From Synanceia verrucosa (taxonomy: Eukaryota > Chordata > Actinopteri > Perciformes > Synanceiidae): DNA of 64,000 nt. Shown here one piece after another: positions 1 to 11,300 of the stretch. Under the pieces are notes generated by a model. That model had not been told where the DNA came from. It did not search any database and saw only the letters and a list, made by a program, of their open reading frames with translations. A program made the position numbers and the translations under genes. The stretch lies in NCBI GenBank assembly GCA_029721515.1, contig CM056556.1, positions 27,702,169 through 27,766,168 on the forward strand, in the 5' to 3' direction. The number at the start of each line of letters is the position of its first letter. Positions within the stretch are counted from its first letter, which is position 1.

Positions 1-1214
1 ATGATGACACTGGTGACTGACATTGACCTCAAGCTTTTCTGTTTTGGGGAAGGATATGAAGCAGCTGTAAACATCTTTTTTTTTTTTAAAGCACTCGTCC
101 ACTTTTGATTTGAACATGATAAAACTGTTTCTTGTAAGGCTCCCAGGGTCTCTTTAGTTAATAGGTGACACCACAACATGTAGGCACACACCTTAAATAT
201 ACGACATGATATCCTGTCATTAAGAAAGTGCATTATGTGGCTGATAAATCACATATTTTTATTCAACATAAACAGGATCTGTGGCATCATTAATCTCCTT
301 CCCTCATCCTCACAACAAAACGCTTTGACTCAGCTGTGAAAATGACCAATAATAATTATCTCTAATATAACAAAATAATGAGTAATGATAAAGTTCTGGG
401 TACATTTACTTCAAACAGTCACAGCAGCCACCACTGGTCAAATGAGAATGGGAAACATGCAGTAGCAACACCCCTTCTATAATTACGTCTTTATTTACAC
501 TGATCCAAACGTTTTTATGTTGATGATGCTGGTTATGTATTAATGCCATTTTCAGTCTGCATAGAGAAGCTTCAGAGGACCAGAGTGCAGTATAAGCAGC
601 CCTGTATTCATATTCATCATCACAGGGACAAATCAGTCTTCATGTGCTATTTGTTGATATCAGATGAACGAGGCAGTACGTCAGAGAGCTGCTGTCAGGG
701 TCACTTTTCTGCTAATGTGCCATTCAAGAGGAGACTGCAAAGAAGATTGATTTACCATTGCCCTTCAGGTTGTGTCTCAATAAGAATCACATTATGTGTA
801 TAATAATCCCTTTATCTTTGTATTCAGCTGGAAGACAAGGAGAAAATCTCCCACACAGCTCGAGGAAAGAGCATGAGCCAGTGTGATTCAGGAAAACCTG
901 AGGTGCTCTGGTGATGCTGTACTGACAGGGATGAGAGTTTTGGTTTCACATTTACATGTTAGATTTTGACTGGATAACACATCACATCTAATGGAGAGAA
1001 CATGGGTAGGAAAGCTGCTGTGCATGCCTGGAATGGATGAAAGTGTTGACAGAGAATGTTTGTTTGTCATCAAGCAAAGTTCGAGTGAACTCTCGTCTCT
1101 TTGATTTTGGCTTGATGAGGGTCTGAAGACAGAACACTGTGCAGCCTGTCTATTTCATATTAATGCTGATAGTAATCATGATGTCTCCTCATGGCCTCGC
1201 TGTCTTTCTGTCAG
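1..1214. other. Upstream flank of EXOC3L1, no confident gene
   Basis: No exon could be supported here. The short open frames show no family resemblance and lack paired splice sites. The initiator exon of EXOC3L1 must lie here or further left, because the first recognisable exon begins at 1215 in phase 1 (its first two bases complete a codon). ATGs at 873, 991 and 1033 were tested. None gives a good GT donor in the required phase. The rest is AT-rich unique-looking sequence. Confidence 0.5.
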
Positions 1215-4200
1215 ACACTTTGCCGGCGGTGAAGGCATGGCCAGAGGTGGAGAGGGCTGAGTGTTTGGCCCGCGGTGCTGCCCTGAAGTGGGCGTCAGGT
1301 GTTTTCTGTCGACCTGAACATCTGGAGCGACTGAGCCAATACAGGAAGAGGGAGAGTCAGAGGACGGCCTCGGTTCACGCCAGACTCAAGGTGACGTCAC
1401 AGACGCTCACTGTGACCCAGTGTGACCTCAGTTCATGAAGCTGTCCTGTAAACAGCTGCAGAGGAAGCTGTGGATGTTAGTCAACTGTGCTGCTGTCTCC
1501 TTCCAGTCCATGGTCCAGTCCTACCTGGAGGGGGTGGGCTGGGGTCTGGAGCAGCTCCGGGAGGCCCGGGCCGAGCTGAAGGAGGTGTCCCAGGCTTTGA
1601 AGAAGGCAGGACTGGAGTCCAGTGAAAACACAGAGGGCATGAAGTCTCTGGACAGGCTGAGGGAAGTGTCTGTCAGCCACCGGCAGCTCCTCGCCGCCGT
1701 CAGCAACCTGCCACGACTTTACTCTGGTGAGATGCTGCACAGTCTGGATGAGCAGAGCATGGAGCTGCTGACTGTGAACACAGATCAAACATAACGCAGC
1801 CTGGCGAAAGTGATGATGATGTAACTTCAGTCTTTATCAGCCCAAAGTTTGAGGAGTTAAAATCGTCCCTTCCTCCCTCTCGGCAGTGCACAGCATGGTG
1901 TTGGAGACGGAGCGTCTGGTGGAGTCCCGGCGGCTCCTGGAGGCCCACGCCCGGCTGATGGATCTGGAGCGATGGCAGGACGACATCCTCTGGCAGCTCC
2001 ACGGGGCCGCTGGGACGACAGGAAGTCCACTCAGCACCGAGGACCAGGAACTAGTGGCCAAGTATTTCTCTGGTGTCGGGCAGCTGGTGGACGCTCTGGG
2101 TGAGGAGATCCTGAAGACACAGTTAATATGAGTCATACCAGCTGAATTAAAGTGATTCTTCAGAAGAGAACGTGCTGTCAATGAAAGCATAACATTTTTT
2201 CTCTGTGTCAGATAAAAGATAAAAGTTATGTCTCAGTCATGTTTGAGCTGATAAAATGTCTCTGAAGCTTCAGCTATTGAAAACTGAATGTTTGATCAGC
2301 CTCTTTAGTCTTTAGTTTCCACATATTTAAATCTGAATTTTGCAGATTAGGAAAATATGTTTGTTTCATGAAGGTAAGGCAGATTAAAAAAGCACTGAAA
2401 CACTACAGCTGACCCTGCAGAGGACACACAGATACAGATATACATACTGTATATGAGCATAGAACAGGTCACTGCTGTTTCAGCTTGTTCCTGGATGCTT
2501 TTATGTCTGTAAAATAGATTATTATGGTGAATGTTATTCACAGCGAGTTCCACAAGATTCAGTAAAAGCACTGACATATTTTTTTTGCGAGCATGAACCT
2601 CCAGCAGCAGTCACTTCCTGTCTGTCTGCAGTTTATCAGAAGATTTTGTTAAAAAAAAAAAGAAGCTCTACAAGTGTCCGTCTGCTGAAAACATGAAAGT
2701 AGCTTTAATGAACCTGAGTAAGGAGGAAACAGGATGACATTTGGCCTCATGTGGCTCCACGCTGCACACCTTGTCCCTGCAGGTAAGGAGGTGTGGGCGG
2801 TGGTGAGCAGCGCTCTGGCTCTGGCTCGACAAAACCCCACACCTTTTGTGTCAGCGGTGAGGATCGTGGAGCGGGAGGAGGCCCTGGACCGAGCCTTCCT
2901 GGAGGAGAGGGGGGGCCCCAGGGGCCACGCCAGGCCCCTGCCCCCGGGACGACCTCGCTGCTGGAGGTCAAGCTTCTTCCAGGTGAGCTGAACGAAAGGC
3001 CTCAGTCTGCTCCAGGTGTGTGTCCTGTCTCACTCTGCCTTCCTGTCAGGTGCTGGAGGAGGCGGTGTCAGCACGCTTCCGCAGTGTTTCCTACCTGCAC
3101 ACACGTGGTCCAGGTCTGGCAGGCCACCTCTCTGCTCTCCAGCACGGCATCATGGCCGACCTGGCCACCGTACGCCACCTGCTGGAGCACTGCGTCCCGC
3201 TGCACTACCGGCTGACAGGAGCCTACCTGGGCGCCAGCCACCGCTGTTTACACGCTCACCTGACACAGGTGAGTGGTGAGCCAGACATAAGACCTGCTGC
3301 ACCACAGCCCTTCAGTGTTTAGACACTGAGGACTACATTCAGTCATTTTCTCTAGAGCACACACACTATCTGTAGCTTTATCAAACAGCCTCACTCTAAA
3401 GGTGTGAGTGATGCTTGTGGCTCAGGTGAGCAGCTGGGACCTGGAGAGTGGGGAGATCTTTGCTGTGCTCAACTGGGTGCTGCACACCTACAACAGGTGA
3501 GCTTCATGACCTCAGTCTGTCTTTTACTCGTTTGTGTGATACTTGAACTATATGTTCCTTCTCTAGTCTTGTTTCTTTAATGGGTTAGGGAAATCTGTCA
3601 GATATGACTTTGACAAATTATTTTAAATTATGACAAACCTTTCACTAGACCCCTGCCCCTCCATGTTCAGTGGAGAAGCCCAAATCTCCCTCCAGCTTCC
3701 CAGCATCTTTCTTATTATTATTATTATTATTGTACTTGCCTTCAGTTACTTTTTGTGTTTGTGTCAGAGGAAGGCATTGTTTTATTTCTCTGTTTTTTTT
3801 TTACATTTGCACAATAATAAAAAAACAGTTTGGTTTGGCAGCCCAGACATGATGGGTGATCCAGAGCTGCTGGCAGAGATGGACAAATTGGAGCTGGGAC
3901 CTCTGATCTCCACTGAGGGTCTGGAGCAGCTGCAGAGCAAATATGTGCAGAGTGTTCGGGTGGGTCGACCATGAAGGAGGGTCTCTGCTTAGTTTGGATA
4001 TCTCTTATCATGTTGACTGCCTGTTACTGAAAATATTTCACTCCATGTTGCAGAAGAGTGTGTCAGAGTGGATGCACAAAGCCCTGCAGGTGGAGCTGCA
4101 AGACTGGCAGAGAGACCAGGAGCCTGATACAGACCATGAAGGTTTCTACCAGACCAGCCTGCCCACCATCATCACTCAGGTCTGGTTCATCTCACGTTTT

Positions 4201-6670
4201 ACCCTCTCACTGTGAGACTTTTGTGATGACGCTGTGTTTTAAGCTTCATTAAAGCATGGCTTCCTCCAGCTTGTGCTGCGGTGGTGTGTCATATGTTTTG
4301 TGTGATGGTGGCAGATGCTGGAGGAGAACGCCCGGGTGGCTCTGATGATCGGAGAGTCCCTACGAGACCAGACCATACAGATGGGACTATATGAGATCGA
4401 GAACCTGCTGAACAGGTGTCCTCATGCAGGACGCACATTTTATTTCCAGAAGTCTTCATGTGGATCCTTTCATTCACCTTCGTTCCTTCACACCACAGGT
4501 TTCGAGAAGCTCTGGTAGAACTTGGAAAGGAGCATCGCAGGGATCCAAGCAACAGCAAAAACAAGTTCTACCTCCACTATCTGCTGGCCTCCATCAGCAA
4601 CTGCATCATCCTCAAGTGAGAACATGGCAGAGTGAAATATCGTGTGTTTAAGTTTTCATGCTCTAAAAGAAGCACTTTCACTGTGAACAACAGGGAACGA
4701 GTGAAAGAGACGATCAGTCTCTTCCCAGTTTTTTTTCTTTGTAGGGAAACAGCTGGACAAAGGCCTGTATGAGACAGAGACAATTATTATCACTCTATTT
4801 TTACTGCACTGTGCCTCGTTCAAATACATGGGAGATGTAGTTTTAAGTGCCAGTGGACAGTATGAACTCTCTGAAAGGGCTTTTCTTCATCATGGCTGCT
4901 TTCATTGTTGGAACTTGAAGATACTCCTGTGTTTAAGGAACATTTTGAGTGCAGGCCCACTGATCACAGGTCAGTTCAAACAGCAGTGCAGTTTTCCACA
5001 GGCTTTAATATAAACTTTTTGTCACATGCAGACTACTTCCCTCTGCTCTCCTCCACATAACAAGGTCAGCATCTAATCAGTTTGTCTTCAGCAAACTGTA
5101 ATTAATGAGTTGCCTGGTGGTCCCATGCTGTCCCTTCAGACAGTCCACAGAGAGCCTGCAGCAGCAGCAGTCGTCCCGCTCGGCAGGGCTGTTGTCTCGG
5201 ACTCCTCCCAACCCTCTGGCAGCTCTGGACCGGGCAGTGAGACGGGCGTGTCGGCTGGTCATGGATCAGCTCCTGCTGGACCTTCAGCCTCATCTCCCAG
5301 GCCTGCTGACCCGGCCCTGGCTGGTCCAGGGGGACCCCACCCCCAAACTCTGCAGGGTCCTGGAGCATCACCTGGAGCTGTACGGCCGGGTTCGACCACC
5401 ATGCAGACAGGTCCCAGCTTTACTCTGAATCTGTACATGAGACAGTGTGACCCAGTGCGTGGAGCTGAAGAGTCATAAGAAACAGATTTATATTCATCCA
5501 AGTCTTTTCCCAACGTTTGGGAGGTCTGATGCTAAACAAGTTTATTCATGCAGCGCAGTTAATATGGTGGAATATTTTTTTTGATACCTCAAAGAAACAA
5601 AAACAGTCCAAAATCTATTACTACATAATGTTTTCTGATAGCCATATATGTATTTCTAAAACACATTTTGCAGCACGATGATTTGATTAGTAGCTGAACA
5701 CCTGCAGAGGAGCTGCTCTGAAGCCTGTTTGTGTTGCTGGACATGCAGCGTCTGCAGGAGGAGGCCCAGTGGCTGATGGCGGTGGAGTACGTCAGGGCTC
5801 TGATGCAGAAGAGGCTGGTGTGTCGCAGCAGTGATGAGAGGAGGCAGCTCGCCCAGCAGATGGTCCAGGACGACCAGCGGTTCAGAGAAATCCTCCACGG
5901 CCTGGTGAGTAATTATGCATACAAGCATAATTTCTAACTTTAATAGTCTATAAATGTTCAAAAAAAAGATTTGATTTTCATCATCCTGGATGACTGAGAA
6001 CCTACACAGACATATTTAAATGTTGATTTCTGTTGTCTCATATCAATCAAACATGTGCCTGTCTGCAGGAAGGTGAAGGGTCAGTAGCTGAAGTGAATCC
6101 TTTGGCCTTACTTCCCATCCTGGCTGAATTTATCCGACTGAAAGATCCCGGCATGCTCACTCTGGAAGTTTCTGGACTGGCTGCCAAGTACCCTGACATC
6201 AGGTGATCTCAGGACATCTCAGGACAAAAATGTCCATGAGCAGGACACCGAACCTCAAGTCTGTCTTCTCTGTGTGTGAATGAGTAGTTATATCAGCCAT
6301 CAGTGAAGGAATGTGTGTGTAAATGCTGGCAGGCAGTAAAGTATTCAATCATCTGTAGTGCGTGGATAGGAAACCTGTCCTTCACAAACACACACTGCAT
6401 TTAATCACTTTAGATTGTGTAAAAAAAAAAAAAAATACCACCTCTATCTACCTTTGAAACCCGTGTGTTTCCTGTTCCCTCAGTGAAGAACATGTGTCCG
6501 TACTTCTGGACATCCGTGGTGACGTGTCCAGAGACATCAGAGGGGCTGTGCTGGGCTTCCTGGAGCAGAGCGCCCCCTCTCTGCCTGTAGGATACCGACC
6601 CATCTTCACCGACATCCTGGTGCCTCCCTCCACCATGGCCTTCTGCCTGCCCACTGCCAAGTGTGCATGA
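1215..6670 (+). CDS. exoc3l1: Exocyst complex component 3-like protein 1 (Sec6 family)
   Basis: Sec6/EXOC3-family protein, thought to act in vesicle tethering at the plasma membrane alongside or in place of EXOC3. Exons read: 1215-1390, 1507-1726, 1887-2099, 2783-2982, 3050-3268, 3426-3496, 3842-3959, 4054-4179, 4315-4415, 4499-4615, 5140-5410, 5749-5904, 6069-6202, 6484-6670 (TGA 6668-6670). Phases agree across every junction and give about 769 residues plus a missing short start; I recall the human protein as about 746. Diagnostic stretches are ARGAALKWASG in the first exon, SMVQSYLEGV in the second, ELGPLISTEGLEQLQ in the seventh, and EYVRALMQKRLVCR in the twelfth. These match EXOC3L1 better than EXOC3. 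The protein is helical, with Leu/Glu-rich segments and no membrane segment. The acceptor at 5749 is the least certain: a stop at 5719-5721 limits how far the exon can extend left, and a cleaner AG was not seen. The start codon is not identified. Confidence 0.9.
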
Positions 6671-7930
6671 CGGCGAGCGAAGACGAGGTCTTGAGCTCAG
6701 ACTGTGATCATGGAGCCGGGAGCCTCCAGTCTGCAGGACCAGACAGCCAGGAGCTCCTTCATCTGTTCCTGCTGAACTTCAGCTTGTGTCGATGGATGTC
6801 TGGTGTTCACACTGACAGGAGTCACACTCCATCATTCACACTGGGAGCTGCCCAGTGCCACCATCACTGGTTTCCTCTGTGGGCCCCTGAAGTCTTTTCA
6901 GCATGTTTGTTCTTTAACATTAAGAAATACTGATAATGCTGTAAAGAGTCTTAAGTTTCTTAATCCTCATAACTGTAATCAGCAATCAGTCCTTCAAACA
7001 CGAGCAACACGACAACCTTCTTTTGTTTTGAAAATATTTAAGCAAAACTTAATTCAAGTGTCCAGCGCATGGTCGAAGAACAGAGGCAAAAAAGAAAATA
7101 AAAGTCTGAACACAGAAGTGTTTTCATCTTTACACATTGTTAAATTTCAGACAAACTGTGAAATCACCATCATCATCACCACCAGTGTTTTAAGTTGTTC
7201 TTATCTAAACTGTTACCACTAATCATGTCGACTCCTCCTCACATGGATGTGAACAGATTTCATATTATAAATTCTTACTGGACACAGTCTTTGAACATGA
7301 TCTGCAAAAATAATCTCAGCAGTCATTTAGAGGCAGATGCTCTGAAATGAGACACATCTGGAGAACGTCAGTGAGGACCTTGAGCCGCTTTTCTGAATCC
7401 AGACCAGCGATGAAACCCCTGCATCCTGTGAGACACTGAAGGTCTACTTCTAGATTCTTCTAGATGTTTCTGGACATATTCAACAGTAAACCGTTCCTGC
7501 TGGCGAAACACACAGTTGAATTTTGATCTGTCAAATCAACTTGTGTGCATTATGCAGTGTTTGTTTCATGCTGTGCTTGATGTGAAATGAAATGTATTTA
7601 TTTATTTATTTACACAGCTCACTGATAGATTTCCCTCTAAATGTGCCGTTTAATCATCCTCACAGGTGTGATCATCATTTTCTGGACTGTGGCTGCTAAT
7701 CAATCATTCAATCATGAATTCTTATTATCTTTTGTTATTTTTACTCAATTACATATTGTATTGATGTGCATATTGGGTTTTCTTAATCTTTTTTAAGTAT
7801 TTATTGTATTTATGTTTGTAATTTTTATGCCATTTCCAATTTTCTGATATTTAGAATGTTTCCCTGGCACTGAATAAATGCCTACATCTAAAGCACATTG
7901 TAAACTCTGTCGCATAAATACTTAAATAAA
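6671..7930 (+). terminator. exoc3l1: EXOC3L1 3' UTR and polyadenylation signals
   Basis: After the stop there is about 1.2 kb of AT-rich noncoding sequence. AATAAA hexamers lie at 7873-7878 and 7925-7930 and are the likely cleavage signals. No other coding exon was recognised between here and PRMT7. Confidence 0.5.
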
Positions 7931-8247
7931 ACTTCACGAAGCACACTGTTTTTTTTTTATTTTATATTGTTACTGTTTCATATATTTTACAGCAGGGACA
8001 TTATATTTCATTAACTGTGCCAGTTAATGATTGTATATTTTTTAATAGTTACATTACAGAGAATGAAGTATGACATGAGATTTAATTTGAAATCTTGAAT
8101 TTATTTTTAATAAAACCAAAACAAAAATGAAGACATGATGCTGAATAAAAGCAAGGATAACATCAGCAACACAGACTGTGTCTAGATCACATAGAAACAG
8201 AGTATAAATACATATTTTTAGAGTATAAACAGCTTCTCGTCCTTACC

Positions 8248-8385
8248 CACGTGACTCAAAGAATGTGACGTCACAGAGAAAGATGGCGGCTTCCATCGGG
8301 ACAACGCTGCTCCTGTGATCCAGTTACTGTTTAGAGTTTTTCACTTTATTATCGTGTTTTTATTGAGCCGAGTGTTGAAGCGGAG
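8248..8385 (+). promoter_or_regulatory. prmt7: PRMT7 promoter/5' leader: E-box, CRE, YY1-like site, uORF
   Basis: Within 140 bases of the PRMT7 start there is CACGTG (8248-8253, USF/TFE-type E-box), a perfect palindromic CRE TGACGTCA (8266-8273), and AAGATGGCGGC (8280-8290, a YY1-type site typical of TATA-less housekeeping promoters). The ATG inside the YY1-like site opens an 11-codon upstream frame (8283-8318, ending TGA), 67 bases before the PRMT7 ATG. The transcription start was not mapped, so whether this uORF is transcribed is inference. Confidence 0.55.
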
Positions 8386-11300
8386 ATGAGGACCTTCTGT
8401 GGAAGAGCCAACCCGAGCACAGGAGCTGTGGACTGGGTGGAGGAGAGTGAGGACTACGACTACCACCAGGAGATAGCCAGGTAGCATTAGCAGTTAGCAT
8501 CACAGCTTAGCCTCACAGTTTAGCCTCACAGTTTATCATTAGCATCACAGTTTATCATTAGCATCACAGTTTAGCATCACAGTTTATCATTAGCATCACA
8601 GTTTATCATTAGCATCACAGTTTAGCATCACAGTTTATCATTAGCATCACAGTTTAACCTCACAGTTTATCATTAGCATCACAGTTTAGCATCACAGTTT
8701 ATCATTAGCATCACAGTTTAGCATCACAGTTTATCATTAGCATCACAGTTTATCATTAGCATCACAGTTTAGCATCACAGTTTATCATTAGCATCACAGT
8801 TTAACCTCACAGTTTATCATTAGCATCACAGTTTAGCATCACAGTTTATCATTAGCATCACAGCTTAGCCTCACAGTTTATCCTCACAGTTTATCATTAG
8901 CATCACAGTTTATCATTAGCATCACAGTTTAGCATCACAGTTTATCATTAGCATCACAGTTTATCATTAGCATCACAGTTTAGCATCACAGTTTATCATT
9001 AGCATCACAGTTTAACCTCACAGTTTATCATTAGCATCACAGTTTAGCATCACAGTTTATCATTAGCATCACAGTTTATCATTAGCATCACAGTTTAGCA
9101 TCACAGTTTATCATTAGCATCACAGTTTAACCTCACAGTTTATCAATAGCGTCACAGTTTAACATCACAGTTTATCATTAGCATCACAGTTTATCATTAG
9201 CATCACAGTTTAGCCTCACAGTTTATCATTAGCATCACAGTTTATCATTAGCATCACAGTTTAGCATCACAGTTTATCATTAGCATCACAGTTTAACCTC
9301 ACAGTTTATCAATAGCGTCACAGTTTAACATCACAGTTTATCATTAGCATCACAGTTTATCATTAGCATCGCAGCTTAACCTCACAGTTTATCATTAACA
9401 TCGCAGCTTAACCTCACAGTTTATCATTAGCATCGCAGCTTAACCTCACAGTTTATCATTAGCATCGCAGCTTAACCTCACAGTTTATCATTAGCATCGC
9501 AGTTTAACCTCACAGTTTATCATTAGCATCGCAGCTTAACCTCACAGTTTATCATTAGCATCGCAGCTTAACCTCACAGTTTATCATTAGCATCGCAGCT
9601 TAACCTCACAGTTTATCATTAGCATTACCGTTTAACCTCACAGTTTATCATTAGCATCGCAGCTTAACCTCACAGTTTATCATTAGCATCTCAGCTTAAC
9701 CTCACAGTTTATCATTAGCATCGCAGCTTAACCTCACAGTTTATCATTAGCATCACAGCTTAACCTCACAGTTTATCATTAGCATCACAGCTTAACCTCA
9801 CAGTTTATCATTAGCATCACAGCTTAACCTCACAGTTTATCATTAGCATCACAGCTTAACCTCACAGTTTATCATTAGCATCACAGCTTAACCTCACAGT
9901 TTATCGTTAGCATCACAGTTTAACCTCACAGTTTATCATTAGTATCACAGGTTAGCATCACAGTTTGTCATTAGCATCACAGTTTAACCTCATTATTTAT
10001 CATTAGCATCACAGTTTAGCATCACAGTTTATCATTAGCATCACAGTTTAACCTCACAGTTTATCATTAGCATCACAGTTTAACCTCACAGTGTATCATT
10101 AGCATCACAGTTTAACCTCACAGTTTATCATTAGCATCACAGTTTAGCATCACAGTTTATCATTAGCATCACAGTTTATCATTAGCATCACAGCTTAACC
10201 TCACAGTTTATCATTAGCATCACAGTTTAACCTCACAGTTTATCATTAGCATCACCATTTAACCTCACAGTTTATCATTAGCATCACAGTTTAACCTCAC
10301 AGTTTATCATTAGCATCACAGTTTAACCTCACAGTTTACCATTAGCATCGCAGCTTAACCTCACAGTTTATCATTACCATCGCGGCTTAACCTCACAGTT
10401 TATCATTAGCATTGCGGCTTAGCATCACAGTTTATCATTAGCATCGCAGCTTAACCTCACAGTTTATCATTAGCATCACAGTTTAACCTCACAGTTTATC
10501 ATTAGCATCGCAGTTTAACCTCACAGTTTATCATTAGCATCACAGTTTATCATCAGCATCACAGTTTAACCTCACAGTTTATCATTAGCATCGCAGTTTA
10601 ACCTCACAGTTTATCATTAGCATCACAGTTTAACCTCACAGTTTATCATTAGCATCACCATTTAACCTCGCAGTTTATCATTAGCATGGCAGCTTAACCT
10701 CACAGTTTATCATTAGCATCGCAGTTTAACCTCACAGTTTATCATTAGCATCACAGTTTAACCTCACAGTTTATCATTAGCATGGCAGCTTAACCTCACA
10801 GTTTATCATTAGCATCGCAGTTTAACCTCACAGTTTATCATTAGCATCACAGTTTAACCTCACAGTTTATCATTAGCATCACAGTTTAACCTCACAGTTT
10901 ATCATTAGCATCACAGTTTAGCATCACAGTTTATCATTAGCATCACAGTTTATCATTAGCATCACAGTTTATCATTAGCATCACAGTTTAACCTCACAGT
11001 TTATCATTAGCATCGCAGTTTAACCTCACAGTTTATCATTAGCATCACAGTTTAACCTCACAGTTTATCATTAGCATCACAGTTTAACCTCACAGTTTAT
11101 CATTAGCATCACAGTTTAGCGTCACAGTTTATCATTAGCATCACAGTTTATCATTAGCATCGCAGCTTAACCTCACAGTTTATCTTTAGCATCACCATTT
11201 AACCTCGCAGTTTATCATTAGCATGGCAGCTTAACCTCACAGTTTATCATTAGCATCGCAGTTTAACCTCACAGTTTATCATTAGCATCACAGTTTAACC

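Noticed and set aside
543..803. 86-codon open frame upstream of EXOC3L1
   Set aside because: No family resemblance, no splice partners and biased composition; treated as chance.
873..902. Candidate first coding exon of EXOC3L1 (ATG AGC CAG ...)
   Set aside because: Its possible donors give phase 0 or 2, whereas the exon at 1215 needs phase 1; the donor context is also weak.
1139..1214. Hydrophobic leader (MQPVYFILMLIVIMM) in frame with the first EXOC3L1 exon
   Set aside because: A signal-peptide-like start is not expected of an exocyst protein, and a good acceptor (TTTCTGTCAG) ends at 1214, so this is more likely read-through of intron.
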